From assembly GCA_016617855.1 (NCBI GenBank), contig JAECUM010000853.1:36967-100966 (forward strand): a stretch of 64,000 nt of DNA. Direction: 5' to 3'. The DNA comes from Megalonaias nervosa (lineage: Eukaryota > Mollusca > Bivalvia > Unionida > Unionidae). Below the pieces are notes generated by a model that had not been told where the DNA came from, made no database searches, and was given only the letters and a program-made list of their open reading frames with translations. The position numbers were made by a program, and so were the translations under genes. Positions 35,801-50,800 of the stretch are shown in pieces (within the stretch, counting starts at the first letter, position 1; each line of letters opens with the position of its first letter).

Positions 35801-38800
35801 TTCCATGCCGATTCTATGTCTTTAGTCGTTATTGGACAAGTTTTGACAGGTTTGAACTGGATTAAACCGGAAAGATACTGTTTAAATCCGTTACCATCAG
35901 CTTGGAGCCAGTTCATCCGGTTGATACTGGTTCAAAACCAGATAAAACCGGTTTATTCCATCCCGATTTCAAGTCTTAAGTCTTTGATGGACGAGATTTT
36001 ACATTTTTAGATTAGGTTCGAACCGATTACAAACGGTTCAAACCGGTTTCATCTGTTTGAAACCAGATTAATACAGTTGACAACCGGTAGAAATTACTAT
36101 TTAAGCGGTTAGAACCTGTTCAATCCGGTTCAAACTGATTCCATCCGGTTCAAACCAGTTCCGACCAGTTGATTCTGGTTGAAAAACAGTTCAAACCGGT
36201 TTATTAGATGCTGATTTTATGTCTTAAAGCTTTTTTGCACAGATTTTAACCGGTTTGAAGCGGTTGAACCGGGTTCAATCCGGAAAACCACGTACCATCC
36301 GTTCAAACCAGTTCCCACCAGTTCATTCTGGTTGAAAACCAGTTCAAACGGTGATATTCCAAGCCGATTTTATGTCTTAAATCTTTAATGGACAGGTTTA
36401 AACCGGTTTTAAGCGGTTCAAACTGGTCACATCCGGTTCAAGCCAGTTCTGACCAGATGATTCTGGTTTAAATCCAGTTGAAACCGGTTTATTCCATGCC
36501 GATATTATGACATAAGGTTTTATTGGACAGGTTTTAAATGTTTTAAAGCGATTGAAACCGGTTTCATCCGGTTCAAACCGGTTCCTTCCGGTCCAAGGCA
36601 AAACCAGTTCCGACTAGTTGATTATGGTTGTAAACCAGTTGATACCGGTTAATTCCATGCCGATTTTATCTCATAAATCTTTATTGAACAGGTTTTAGCC
36701 AGTTCAAACCGGTTCAATCCGGTTCAAACCGGCTTCATCCGGTCCAAGGCAATTACCTCCAGTTGATTCTGGTTGAAAACAAGTTCAAACCAGTTTATTC
36801 CATGCCTAATTTATGTTTCAAAGCTTTATTAGACAAGTTTTAACCGGTTTTAAGCGGTTCAAACTGGTTGATTCAGGTTTAAACCGGTACCATCTGGTTC
36901 CACACCAGTTCCGGGTAGTTGATTATGATTGAAAACAAGCTCAAACCGGTTTATTCCATGCCTATTTTATGTCTAAAATCTTCATTGGACAGGTCTTAAC
37001 CGGTTTTTGAACGGTTCAAACAGGTTCCATCTGGTTCAAAGCTGTTCCGACCAGTAGATTCTGGGTGAAAACCATTTCAAAAGTGTTTATTCCATGCCTA
37101 TTTTTTGTCTTAAAGCATTATTGTACAGGTTTTAACCTCTTTTAAGCGGTTGAAATCGGTTGAATCCGGTTCAAACAAGTTCCATCCTGATCAAACCAGT
37201 TCCGGCCAGTTGATTCTGGTTGTAAACCAGTTCTAAAGCGTTTATTCCATGCCGATTTCATGTGTTAAGGCTTCATTGGACACGTTTTAACCGGTGTAAA
37301 CCGGTTCAGACCGGTTTAACCCTGTTCACACCGGTTCCATCCGTTTCAATACATATCCGTCCAGTTGATTCTGTATGAGAACCAGTTCAAACCGGATTAT
37401 TTCATGACGATTTTAGGTCTAAACGTTCTATTGGACAGGTTTCAACCGGTATTAAGCAGTTCCAACCGGTTGAATGAGGATGAAATCGGTTCCATCCGGA
37501 TCACAACACTTCCGACCAGTTGATTCTGGTTGAAAACCAATTCAAACCGGTTTTCCATGACGATCTTAAGTCTTAAAGCTTTATTGCACAGGTTTTAACC
37601 GGTTTTAAGCGGTTCTAACCGGATCAATCCGTTTGAAACCGGTTCCATCTGGTTCACACCAGTTCAAACCGATTCAAACGGTTCAATCCCGTTCAAACCA
37701 GTTCCGACCGGTTGATTATGGTTGAAAACCAGTTCAAACCGGTTTATCCGATGTCGTTTTACTGTCTTAAATCTTTATTGGACAGGTTTTAACCGGTTTA
37801 AAGCAGTTGACACCGGTTTAATCTGGTTCAAACGGGTTCTATCCGATTCAAACCAGTTACGGCCAGTTGATTCTGGTTGAAAACCACTTCAAACGGGTTT
37901 ACTCCTTGCCTATTTTATATCTTCAATCTTCATTGGATAGGTTTCAACCGGTTTTAACCGGTTCAAATTGGTTCAATCCGCTTCAAACGGGTTCCATCCG
38001 GTTCAAACCAGTTCCGAGCAGTTCATTCTGGTTGAAGACCAGTTCAACGAGCTTTAATCCATCCAGATTTCATGTCTTAGATGTTTATTGGACAGCCTTT
38101 GGTCAGTTTTAAGCGGTTCAAACCGGTTCAATCATGTTCTAAGCGGTTTCATCCTTTCGAAAAAGGTTCCGACCAGTTGATTTTGGATGAAAACCAATTC
38201 AAACGGGTTTATTCCATGCCGTTTTTATGTTTAATACTTCATTGGACAGGTTTTTAGCACTTGAAACCGGTTTACTCTGGTTCAAACCGGTTCCATCCGG
38301 TTCAAACCAGTCCCAACCAGTAGATTCTGGTTTAAAACCAGTTTCCTCCGGTTCAAACCAGTTCCGACCATTTGATTCTGGTTGGAAACCAGTTTGAACC
38401 GGTTTATTCCATGCCGATTTTATCTCAAAGGCTTCATTGGACAGGTTTCAACCGGTTTTGAGCGGTTCACATCGGTTGAGTTCGGTTCTGACCGAATCCA
38501 TCCGTCCATACCAAATCCGACCAGTTGATTTTGGTTGAAAACCAGTTGAAACCGGTTTATTCCAAGCCTATTTTATGTCTTAAAGTTGCATTGGACAGGT
38601 TTTAACCGGTTTCAAGCAGTTCAAACCAGCTTACTCCACGCAAAAACCGGTTCCATCCGGTTCAAACCAGTCCCGTCTAGTTGATTCTGGTTGGAAACCA
38701 GTTTAAACCGGTTTATTCCATGCCGATTATATGGTTAAGTGTTCATTGGACTGGTTTTTACCGGTTTCAAGCGGTTGAAACCGGTTTCATCCGGTTCAAA

Positions 38801-41800
38801 CTGGTTCCATCCGGTTCAAACCAGTTCCCACCAATTGATTCTGGTTGGAAACCACTCAAAGTAGGTTTATTCTATGCCGATCTTATGTCTTAAAGCTTTA
38901 GTGTACAGGTTTTAACAGTTTTTAACCGGTTCAAACCGGTTTTGAGCGGTTCAAACCGGTTCCATCCGGTTCAAACCGATTCCATCTTGTGCAAACCGGT
39001 TCCAACCAGTTGATTCTGGACGAAAACCAGTTCAAATCGGTATATTCCATGCCAATTTCATGTCTTAAAGCTTTATTGGATACGTTTTAACCGGTTTAGA
39101 GCGGCTGAAACCGGATCAGTCCGGTTTAAACCGGTTCCATCCGGTTCAAACCAGTTCCAATCAGTTAATTCTTTTTGAAGACCATTTCAAATTGGTTTAT
39201 TTCATGCCGATCTTATGTCTTAAAGCCTTGTTTGACAGGTTTTAACCGGTTTTAAGTGGTTGAATTCGGTTCAATACGGTTGAAACTGGTTCTATCCAGT
39301 TCAAACCGGTTCCGACCAGTTGATTATGGTTGAAATCCAGTTAGATGTGGTTTCTTCCATACCTCTTTTATGTCTAAAATATTTATTGGAGAGGTTTTAA
39401 CCGGTTCATTCCGCATAAAACCGGTTCAACCCGCTACAAACCAGTTCCGACCAGTTGATTCTGCTTGAGAAGCAGTTCACAAGTGTTTCCTGCATACCGA
39501 TTTTATGTCTTTAACGTCTATTGGACAGATTTTAATCGGTTCATAGAGGTTCAAACCGGCTTAATCCCGGTAGAAACCGGTTCCATGCGGTTCTCACAAT
39601 AAATGCCCTCAGGATTCTGGTTGAAAACCAGTTCAAACGGGTTTATTCCATTCCGATTTTGATTTAAAGCTTATTAGACACGTTTTGACCGGTTTTAAGC
39701 GGTTCAAAACAGAGTAATCCGGTTCAAACTGGTTCACTCCGGTTCAAACCCGTCCCGACGAGGTGGTTCTGGTTGAAAACCATTTTAAACCGGTCAATTC
39801 CATGCCGATCTTACGTCTTAAATCTTTATTAGACAGATTTTAACCGGTTTGCAGTATTCAAACCGGTTCAAACCGGTTCCATCCGACTCAGCCGAGTTCC
39901 GACCAGTTGATTCTGGTTGAAAGCCAGTTCAAACCGGTTTATTACATGCCGATTTTATATCATAATCTTCATTGGACAGGGTTTAATCGGTTTGCAACGG
40001 TTCAAACCGCTTCAGACCGGTTCCTTCCGGTTCAAATCAGTTCCGACCAGTTTTGTTCTGGTTGAAAACCAGTTCAAGTAGGTTTATTCCATGCCGATCT
40101 TATGTCTCAAAATCTTGTTTGACAGGTTTATACGGTTTTAAGTGGTTCAATCCGGTTCATTCAGTTCAAACCGGTTCCATCCGATTCAAACCAGTTCCAG
40201 CCAGTTTATTCTGGTTGAAAACCAGTACAAACCGGTTTATTCCATGCCTTTATTATGTCTTAAAGCTTTATTGGACGGGTTTTAACCGGTTCAAAGCGAT
40301 TCAAACCGGTTTAACAAGGTTGAAATCGGTTCCATCCGGTTGAAACCAATTCCGATCAGTAGATTCTGGTTTGAAACCAGTTCAAACCGGTTTATTCGAT
40401 GCTGATCTTATGTCTAAAAGATTTCTTGGTCAGGTTTTAACCGGTTTGAAGCGGTTGAACCCTGTACAATCCCGTTCAAACCGTTTCCATCCGATTCAAA
40501 CCAGATCCGACCAGTTGATTCTGGTTGAAAAGCATTTCAAACGGTTTATTCCATGATCATTTTATGTCTTCAAAGGATATTGGACAGGTTTTAACCCGAT
40601 TCAAACAGTTCAAACCTGCTTTATCCGGTTAAAAGCCGGTTCCATCTGGTATTAAACCGTTGCGACCAGTTGATTCTGGTTTAAAACCAGTTGAAACCGG
40701 TTTCATCCATGCCCATTTCATGTCTTAAATCTTTATTTACCTGGTTTTCGCAGGTCTCAAGCTGTCGAAACCCGTTCAATCCGGATCAAAAGGGTTCCAT
40801 CTGGATCAAACCAGTTCAGATCACTTGATTCTGGTTGAAAACCATTTGAAACCGGTTTATTCCATGCCTATTTTATGTATTAAAAATTTATTAGACAGGT
40901 TTTCACCTTTAAAAAGCGGTACAATCCGGATCAGTCCAGTTCAAATCGGTTTCCTCCAGTTGATTCTGGTTGAAAACTAGTTCAAACCTCTTTATTCCAT
41001 TGCGATATTCTACCTTAAAGGTTTATTGGACAGGATTTAACCGGTTTAAAGCGGTTCAATCCGGTTCCATCCGGTTCAAGCCAGTTCCGACGAGTTGACT
41101 CTGGGTGAAAACCAGTTCAAACCGGTTTATTCCATAAAGATATTAGACTCGTTTTAACCGGCTTCAATATGTTCAAGACCTTTCAATCCGGTTCAAATCG
41201 GATCGATCCGGTTCAAACCAGTTCACAACAGTTGATTCTGGTTGAAAATCAATGCAAACCGGTTTATTCCGTATCGATCTTATGTCTTAAAGCTTTATTG
41301 GACTGGATTAAACCGCTTTTAAGCAGTTCAAACCGGTTCAATCCGGTTCAAACCGGTTCCATCCTATTCAAACGTGTTCCGATCACTTGATTCTGGTCGA
41401 AAACCGATTCAAAGAAGTTCATTCCACGCCGATTTCATCTCTTAAACCTTTATTGGACAGGTTTTAACCGGTTTTCAAGCGGATGAAACCGGTTCAATCC
41501 GATTCAAACCGGTTCCATCCGGTTCAAACCGGTTTCGACCAGTTGATTGTGGTTGAAAACTAGTTTAAACCGGTTTATTCCATGCCGATTTTATGTCTTA
41601 AAGATTTATTGGACAGGTTTTCACCGGTTTAAAGCGGTTGAACCCGGTTCAATCCAGTTCAAACCGGTTCCTTCTGGTTGACTTCAGTTCCCACCAGTTT
41701 ATTGTGGTTGATAAACATTTCAAACCGATTTATTCCAAGCCACTTTTATTTCTTAACTCTTTATTTGACTGGTATTAACCGGTTTTCAGCGGTTCAAACC

Positions 41801-44800
41801 GGTTCAATCCGGAACGAACCGGTTCCATCTGGTTCGAACCAGTTCCGATCAGTTGCTTGTGGAGAACCAGTTCATACCGATTTATGCCATGCCGATATTA
41901 TGTCTTAAAGATTTATTGGACAGGTTTTAACCGGTTTCAAGCGCCTGACCTCGTTCAATCCGGTTCATACCGTTCCATCCCGTTCATATCAGTTCCGATC
42001 AGTTGATTCTGGTTGAAGAGACTTTCAAACTGGTTTTTTCCAAGCCGATTTTATGTCTTAAATCTTTATTCGACAGCTTTTAACCGCTTTGAAGCAGCTC
42101 AAACCGGTTCAATCCGGTTCAAACCGGTTCCGACCAATTGATTATGGTTGCAAACCACTTCACACCGGTTTATTACATGCCGATTTGATGTAATAAAATT
42201 TTATTGGACAGGTTTTAACCGGTTTGACGCAGATGAAACCGGTTGAATCCGGTTAAAACCGGTTCCATCCGGTTCACACCAGTTCCGATCAGTTGATTCT
42301 GGTTGAAAATCATTTCAAACCGGTTTATTCCAAGCCCGATGTTATGTCTTAAATCTTTATTGGACAGGTTCTAAGCGGTTGAAACCGGTTCCATCCCGTT
42401 CAAACCAGTTCCAACCAGTTAATTCTGGTTGAATCCAGTTCAAACCGGTTGATTCCATGCCGTTTTTATGTCTCTAATCTTTATTGGACAGGTTTAAATC
42501 GGTTTAATGCAGTTGAATCCGGTTCAAACCGGTTCAGTCTGTTCCCAGCAGTTGATTCTGGTTGAACACCAGCTCACACCGGTTTATTCCATGCCGATCT
42601 TATGTCTTAAAGCTTTGTTTGACAGGTTTCAACCGGTTTCAAGTGGTTCCTTCCCGTTCATCCGTTTCAACCCGGTTCCTTCCGATTCAAACCAGTTCCA
42701 TAAAGTTGATAATGGTTGAAAACCAGCATAAACCGGTTTATTCCACTTCGATATTATGTCTTAAAACTTTATTGAACAGGTTTAACCAGTTTAAAGCGGT
42801 TCAAACAGTTTTAATACGGTTGAAATCGGTTCCATCCGGTTTAAACCAGTTTCGACCAATTAATTCTGGTTCAAAACCAGTTCAAACCTGTTTATTCGAT
42901 GCCGATTTTATGTCTAAAGGCTTTATTAGACAGGTTTTACCGGTTTAAAGCCGTTGATGACGGTTCAAGTAGGTTCCATCCGGTTCAAGCCGGTCCCGAC
43001 CAGTTGATTATGCTTGAAAACCACTTCAAACGGACTTATTCCAAGCCGATTTAAATTTTTACATCTTTATTGGACAGGTTTTAAGCGCTTTTCAGCGGTT
43101 CAACGCGGTTCAGTCTGTTGAAAAAGGTTCCATCCGGTTCAAAAAAGTTCCTACCAGTTGATTATGGTTGAAAACCAGTTCAATCCGGTTCATTCCATGC
43201 CGATTTTATGACTTAAACCTTTATTGGACAAGTTTTAACTGGTTTTCAGCGCTTCAAAGCTGTATAATCCGGTTCATTACCGGTTCCATCCGGTTCTAAA
43301 CAGTTCCGATCAGTTGATTCTGGTTTAGAACCAGTTCAGTCCGGGTTATTCCAAGCCGATTATATGTCTTAAAGCTTTCTTTGACAAATTTTAACTGGTT
43401 TTAAGTGGTTCAAACCGGGTCAGTCCGATTCAATCCGGTTAAAACCGTTTCCATCCGGTTCAAACCAGTTCCGACCAGATGATTCTGGTTGAAAACCAGT
43501 TCAGTCCGGTTTATTCCACGCCGATATTATGTCTTAAAGATTTATTGGACAGGTTTTAATCGAGCTTAAGCGGTTCAAACCAGTTCAATACGGTTCAAAC
43601 CGGTTCCATCCGGTTCAAACCGGTTCCATCCTGTTGATATCGGTTCCGACCAGTTGATTCTGGTCGAAAACCAATTGGAAACCGTTTATTTCATCCCTAC
43701 ATTACGTCTTAAATTTTTATTGGACAGGTTTTAACCGGTTTAAAGCAGTTGAAATCAGGTGAATCCGGTTCATACTGGTTCAATCTGGTTCAAACCAGTT
43801 CCCACCAGTTGATTCTGGTTGAAAACCAATTCAAACCGGTTTATTCCATGAACATCTTATGTCTTAACGCTTTGTTTGACAGGTTTTAACCGGTTTTAAT
43901 TGGTTCAGTCCGGTTCAAACCGGTTCCATAAGTTTCAAACCAGTTCCGACCAGTTGATTCTAGTTGAAAACCAGTTCAAACCGGTTTATTCGATGCCGTT
44001 TTTATGTCTTAAAAGTTTATTGGACAGGTTTTAACCGGTTTTACGCGGTCCAAACCTGTTTAATCCGGATCAAACCGGTTCCGTCCGGTTCACACCAGTT
44101 CCGACCAATTGATTCTGGTTGAAATCCATTTCAAACAGGCTTATTCCAAACCGATTTTATGTCTTAAATCTTTATTGGACAGTTTATATGCGGTTTAAGC
44201 GGTTCAAAACGGTTAAATCAGGTGTGAACCGGTTCCATGCAGTTCAAACCAGTTCCGACCTGTTGATTATGGTTGAAAACCTTTTGCAACCAGTTTATAC
44301 CATGCCTATATTAAGTCTTAAATCTTTATTGTAAAGGTTTAACCTGTTTCAAGCCGTTCCCAACGCTTGAATCCGACTCAAACCGGTACCATCCGGTCCA
44401 AACAACTACGACCAACTTATTATGGATGAAAAGAAGTTCAAAAAGGTTTATTCCATGACGATTTTATGTCTAAATCCTTTTTAAGATATGACTTAACCGA
44501 TTCAAAGTGATTCAAACTGGTTGAATCCGGTTCAAGCCGGTTCCTTACGGTTGAAACCAATACTGACCAGATGATTCTGGTTCAAAACCAGTTCAAACCG
44601 GTTTATTCCATGCCGATTTTATGTCTTAAAGGTTTATTGGACAGGTTTCAACCGGTTTAAAGCAGTTGGAATCAGGTGAATCCGGTTCAAACCGGTTCAT
44701 TTAGATTCAAACCATTTCTCAGCAGTTGATTCTTGTTGAAAACCACTTCAAATAGGTTTATTCCATTCCGATCTTATGTCTTTAAGTTTTGTTTCACAGG

Positions 44801-47800
44801 TTTTAACCGGCTTTAATTCGTTCAGTCCGGTTCAATCCGGTTCAAACCTGTTCCATTCTGCTTTAACCAATTCCTACCAGTTGATTCTGGTTGAGAACTA
44901 CTTCAAACCTTTTTATTCCATGCCGATATTTTGTTTGAAAGCTTTATTGGACAGGTTTTCACCGGTTTTAAGCGGTTCATACCGCATGAATCCGGTTCAA
45001 ACCGGTTCCATCCGGATCAAATCAGTTCTGACCAGTTCATTCTGGTTGAAAACCAGTTGAAGCCGGTTTAATCCATGCTGATTTTATGTCTAAAGTCTTT
45101 CTTGGACAGGTTTAAACCGGTTCAAAGCGGTTGAAACCGGTTCAATCCGGTTCAAACCAGTTCCCACCAGTTCATTCTGGTTGAAAACCAGTTCAAAACC
45201 GGTTTATTCGATACCGATTTATGACTTAAAGCTTTATCGAACAGGTTTTAAAGGGATAAAAGCGGTTGATCCCGGCTCAATCCAGATCAAACCGATTCCA
45301 TCCGGTTCAAACCGGTTTCGACCAGTTGATTCTAGTTGAAAACAAGTTCAAACGATCTTATTGTAAGACGATTTTATGTCTTAAAGCTTTATTGAACAGG
45401 TTTTAACCGGATTATAGCGGTTGATCCCGGCTCAATCCCGACCAAACCGGGTCCATCCGGTTCAAACTAGTTCCGACAGTTGCTTCTGGTTGAAAACCAG
45501 TTGAAACCTATTTATTCCATACCTATGTTATCTCTTCTTAAAGCTTTATTCGACAGACTTCAACCGGTTGTAACCGGTTCAAATCTGTTGAATCCGGTTC
45601 AAAACCTGCTCCATCCGGTTCTAACCAATTCCCTCTAGTTCATTCTCGTTTAAAACCAGTTCAAACCGGTTTCTTTCTTCCCGATGTTAGGCCTTAAATC
45701 TTTATTGGACAGGTTTTTACCGGTTTCCAGCGGTCTACACCAGCTCAATCCAGATCAAACCGGTTCCATCCGGTTCAAGCCAATGCCGGTCAGATGATTC
45801 CAATTGAAAACCAGTTCAAACTGGTTTATTCTATGCCGATATCATGTCTTTAAGATTTATTACACAGGACCCAACCGGCTTAAAACGGTTCAACCGGTTC
45901 AATCCTGTTCAAACAGGTTGCCACCAGTTCATTCTGGTTCAAAACCACTTCAAACCGGTTAATTCCAAGCCGATGCTATGTCTCAAAACTTTATTGCACA
46001 GGTTTTAACCGGTTTTAAGCGGTTCAAACCGGATCAGTATGGTTTAGACAGGTTCCATCCGGTTAAATCTGGTTCCATCCTGTTCAAGCCGGTTCCGACC
46101 AGTTGATTCTGGTTGAAAACCAGTTCAAACAACTTCATCACATGCCGTTTTCATGTTTTAAATCTTTATTGGAAGTTTTAACCGGTTTTAACCGGTTGAA
46201 ACCGGTTCAATCAAGTTCGAACATGTTCCATTCAGTTCAAACCAGTTCCGATCCGTCGATTCTGGCTGAAACCAGTTCAAACCGGTTTATACAAAGCCGA
46301 TATTATGTCTTAAAGATTTATTGGACAGGTTTTAACCGGTTTCAAGCGGTTCTAACTGGTTGATTCCGATTTTGAACCGGTCCCATCCGGTTGAAGCCAG
46401 TACCGACCACTTCATTATGGTTGAAAGCCAGTTCAATCCGGATTCTTCCATGCCGATTTTATGTCTCAAATCTTTATTAGACAGGTTTTTAGTGGTTTTA
46501 AGCGGTTCAAACCCTTTCAAACCGTTTCGAACAGATTCCATTTGGTTCAAACCAGTTTCGACTAGTTCATTCCGGTTGAAAACCAGTTCAAACCGGATTA
46601 TTCCATGCCGACTTTATGTCTGAAAGGTTTATTGGACAGGTTTTAACCGGTTTAAAGCTGCTGAAATAGGTTCAATGCGGTTGGAACCGTTTCCATCCCG
46701 TTCATACCAGTTCCGACCAGTACATTCTGGTTGATAACCAGTTGAAACCGGTTTCATCGATGCCGATTTTATGTCTTAATTCTTTATTAGACAGGCTTTA
46801 ATCTTTTCTAAGCGGTTCAAACCGGTTGAATCCAGTTCAAACCGTTTCCATCAGGTTCAATGCAGTTCCGACCAGTTGATTCAGGTTGAAATCCAGTTAA
46901 AACAGGTTTTAATCCGTTTTAAGCGGATCAAACCGGTTCAATATGGTTCAAACCGGTTCCTTTCCGGTTCAAACCAGTTCAGACCAGTTCATGCTGATAG
47001 AAAACCAGTTGAAACCGGTTTATTTGATGCCAATTGTATGTCTTACTTCTTTCTTGGACAGGTTTTAACCGGTTTAAAGTGATTAAATCCGTTTCAATCT
47101 GGTTCAAACCGGTTCCATCCGGTACAAACCAGTTCTATCCTGTTGATTCTGGTCGAAAACCAGTTCAAACCGGTTTATTTGATGCGAAATTTTTGTTTTA
47201 AAACTTTACGGGACAGGTTTTATCCGATTTGAAGCAGTTGATACCCTTTCAATCCAATTGAAAAGGGTTCCTTCCGGTTCAAACCAGTTTCGTCCAGTTG
47301 ATTCTGGTTGTAAACCAGTTCAAACCGGTTTATTCCATGCCTATTTTATGTCATAAAGTTTTCCTCGATAGGTTTTCACCGGTTTCAAGTATTTCACTCC
47401 GGTTGAATCCAGCTCAAACCGGTTCCATCCGGTTCAAACCAGTTCCAACCAGATGATTCTAGTTGAAAACCATTTCAAACCGCTTTATTATATGCAGATA
47501 TTATGTCTTAAAGCTTTGTTGGACAGGTTTTAACCGGTTTCAGGCGGTTTCAACCGGTTGAATCCGGTTCAAACCGGTACCATTCGGTTCAAACCATTTC
47601 CAACCAGCCGATTCTGGTTGTAGACCAGTTCAAACCGGTTTATTTCATACCGATTTTATGTCTTAAATATATAGTAGACAAGTTTTAACCGGTTTAAAGC
47701 GGTTGAACCCTGTTCAATTAGGTTGAAATCGGTTCCGTGCGGTTCACACCAGTTCAAACCGGTTTCAACTCGCTTAAAACTAGTTCCGAACAGTTGATTT

Positions 47801-50800
47801 TGGTTGATAAACAGTTCAACCCGGTTTATTTGATGCCGACTTTATGTCTTAAAACTTTATGGGACAGGTTTCAACCGGTTTGAAGCAGTTGAAACCGTTT
47901 CAATCCGGTTGAAACCGATTCCATCCGATTCGAACCAGTTTCGTCTAATTGATTCTGGTTGAAAACCAGTTCAAACCGTTTTATTCCATGCCAATTTTAT
48001 GTCATGAATGTTTATTGGATAGGTTATCATGGGATTTAAGTGGTTCAATCCGGTTGAATCCGGTTCAAACCGGCTCCATCTGGTTTAATCCAGTTCCAAC
48101 CAGTTGATTCTGGTTGAAAACCAGTACAAACGGGATAATTAGATGCCGATATTATGTCTCAGAGCTTTATTGGATAGATTTAAACCGGTTTTATGCGATT
48201 CAAACCGTTTCAATCCTGATCAAACCGGTTCCATCCGGTACAAACCAGTTCCGACCATTTGATTCTGGTTGAAAACCAGTTCAAACCTGTTTATTACATG
48301 TCGATTTTATGTCTTAAATCTTTATTCGATGGATTTCATCCGCTTTTAAGCGGTTCAAACCGGTTCCATCCGGTTCAAACCAGTTTCAACCAGTTGATTC
48401 TGGTTGAATACCAGCTCAAACCGGTTTATTCCATGCTGATCTTATGTCTTAAAGCGTTTTAAGACAGGTGTTAACCGGTTTTAAGTGGTTCAGACATGTT
48501 CATTCGATTCAACCCGGTTTCATCCGGATCATGCCAGTTCCAACCAGTTGATTATGGTTGAATACCAGTTCGCACCTTTTTTCCCATGCCGATATTATGT
48601 CTTAAAGGTATATTTCACAGGTTTTAGCCTTTTAAAGCGGTTAAACCCGGTTCAATCACGTTCAAACTGGATCCATCCGGTTCAAAGCGGTTATGTCCAG
48701 ATGATTGGAGTTGAAAACCACTTCAAACGGGCTTATTCCAAGCCGATTTTATGTCTTAAAGCTTTATTGGACAGGTTTCACCCGGTTCAAAATCGGATGA
48801 ACCCGGTTCACTCCGGTACAAACCGGTTCCATCAGGTTCTAACCAGTTCCAATCAGATGATTCTGGTTGGAAACCAGTTAAAACCGGTCTCTTCCATGCC
48901 GATTTTATGTTTCAAAGCTTTATTGGACAATTTTTGATCGGTTTTAAGCGGTTCAAACCTGTTTCTTCCGGTTCTGAACCGGTTCCATCCAGTTCTAAGC
49001 AGTTCCGACCAGTTGATTCCGGTTGTAAAACAGTTCAAACCGGTTGATTCCATGCCGATTTTATGTCTTAAAGATTTATTAGACAGCTTTAAACCGGCTT
49101 GAAGCGGTTCAAACCGTTTCAATCTGGTTCACACCGGTTCCATCCTTTTCATACCAGTTCCCACCAGTTGATTCTGGTTGAACACCAATTCAAACCGGTT
49201 TATTCCATGCCGATCTTGTGACTTAAATCTTTATTGGACAGGTTTTAACCGGTTTTAAGCTTTTCTAACCTGTTCAATCCGGTTCACTCCGGTTGGATCC
49301 GGTTCAAACCGGTTCCATTCTGTTGAAACTAGTTCCGACCAGTTGATTCTTGTTGAATACCATTTCAATGAGGTTTATTCCATGCAGATTTTATGTTTTA
49401 AAACTTTATTGGATAGGTTTTAACCGGTTTCAAGCGGTTCAAACCGGTTCAATCCGGCTCCAACCGGTTCCATCCGTATCAAATCAGTTACGACCAGTTG
49501 ATTCTGGTTGAAAACCAGTTCAAACCGGTTTCTCACATGCCCAGCTTATGCCTTAAAGATTTATTGGGCAGGCTTTAACCGGTTTCAAGCAGATCAAACC
49601 AGTACAATTCGCTTTAAACCAGTTCCATCATGTTCAAAACAGTTCCGATCAGTTGATTCTGGTTGAAAGCCACTTCAAACCGATCTATTCCATGCCAATT
49701 TTATGTCTTAAAACTGTTTTTGATAGGTTTTAACCGGTTTTAAGCGGTTCAGACCGGTTCAATCGACTTCAAACCGGTTCCATTAGGTTAAAACCAGTTA
49801 ATACTGGTTGAAAATCCGTTCAAACCGGTGTATTCGATGCCGATTGTATGTCTTAAAGCTTTATTTGACAGGTTTTAACCGGTTTTAAGCGGTTCAAACC
49901 GGTTTAATCCGGTTCAAACCAGTTCTATTCCTTTCAAACCAATTGCGACCAGTTGATTCTGGTTGGAAACCAGGTCAAACGGGTTTTTCCCATGCCGATT
50001 TTTCAAACCGGTTCCATCCGGTTCAAACCAGGTCTGACCAGTCGATTGTGATTGAAGACGAGTTCAAACCGGTTTATTCCATGCCGAGTTTATGTCGTAA
50101 AGCTTTAGTGGACAGGTTTTAACCAGTTTTATGCAGATCAAACAGGTCCAATTTGGATCAAACAAGTTCCATCCGGTTCAAACCAGTTCCGACCAGTTGA
50201 TTCTCGTTGAAAACCAGTTCAAACCGGTTTAGTCGATGTTGATTTTATGTCTTAAATCTTTATTGCATAATTTTTAACCGGTTTCAAGCGGTTCAGACGG
50301 GCACAATCCGGTTCAAACCGGTTCCATACGGTTCAAACCAGTTCCTACCAGTTGATTATGGCTGAAAACCAATCCAAACCGGTTTATTCCATGCCGATTT
50401 TATGTCTTGAAGCTCTATTCGATAGGTTTAAACCGGTTTTTAAGCGGTTCGTACCGGTTAAATCCGGTTCAAACCGGTTACGTCCGGTTCAAAGAAGTTC
50501 AGACCAGTTGATTCTGGTTGAACACCAGTTCAAACCTACTTATTCGGTGCCGATTTTATGTCTTAAACATTACTGGACAGGTTTAAACACGTTTTAAGCG
50601 GATCAAACCGGTTCAATCCGGTATAAACCGGTTCCATCCGGTTCAAACCACTTCCGACCAGTTGATTCTAGTTGAACTCCAGTTCAAACCTCTTTATTCC
50701 ATGCCGAGTTTATGTCTTATAGCTTTATTAGATAGGTTTCATTCGGTTCTAAGCGGTTCAAACCGGTTCAATCCGGTTCAAATCGGTTCCATCCGGTTCA

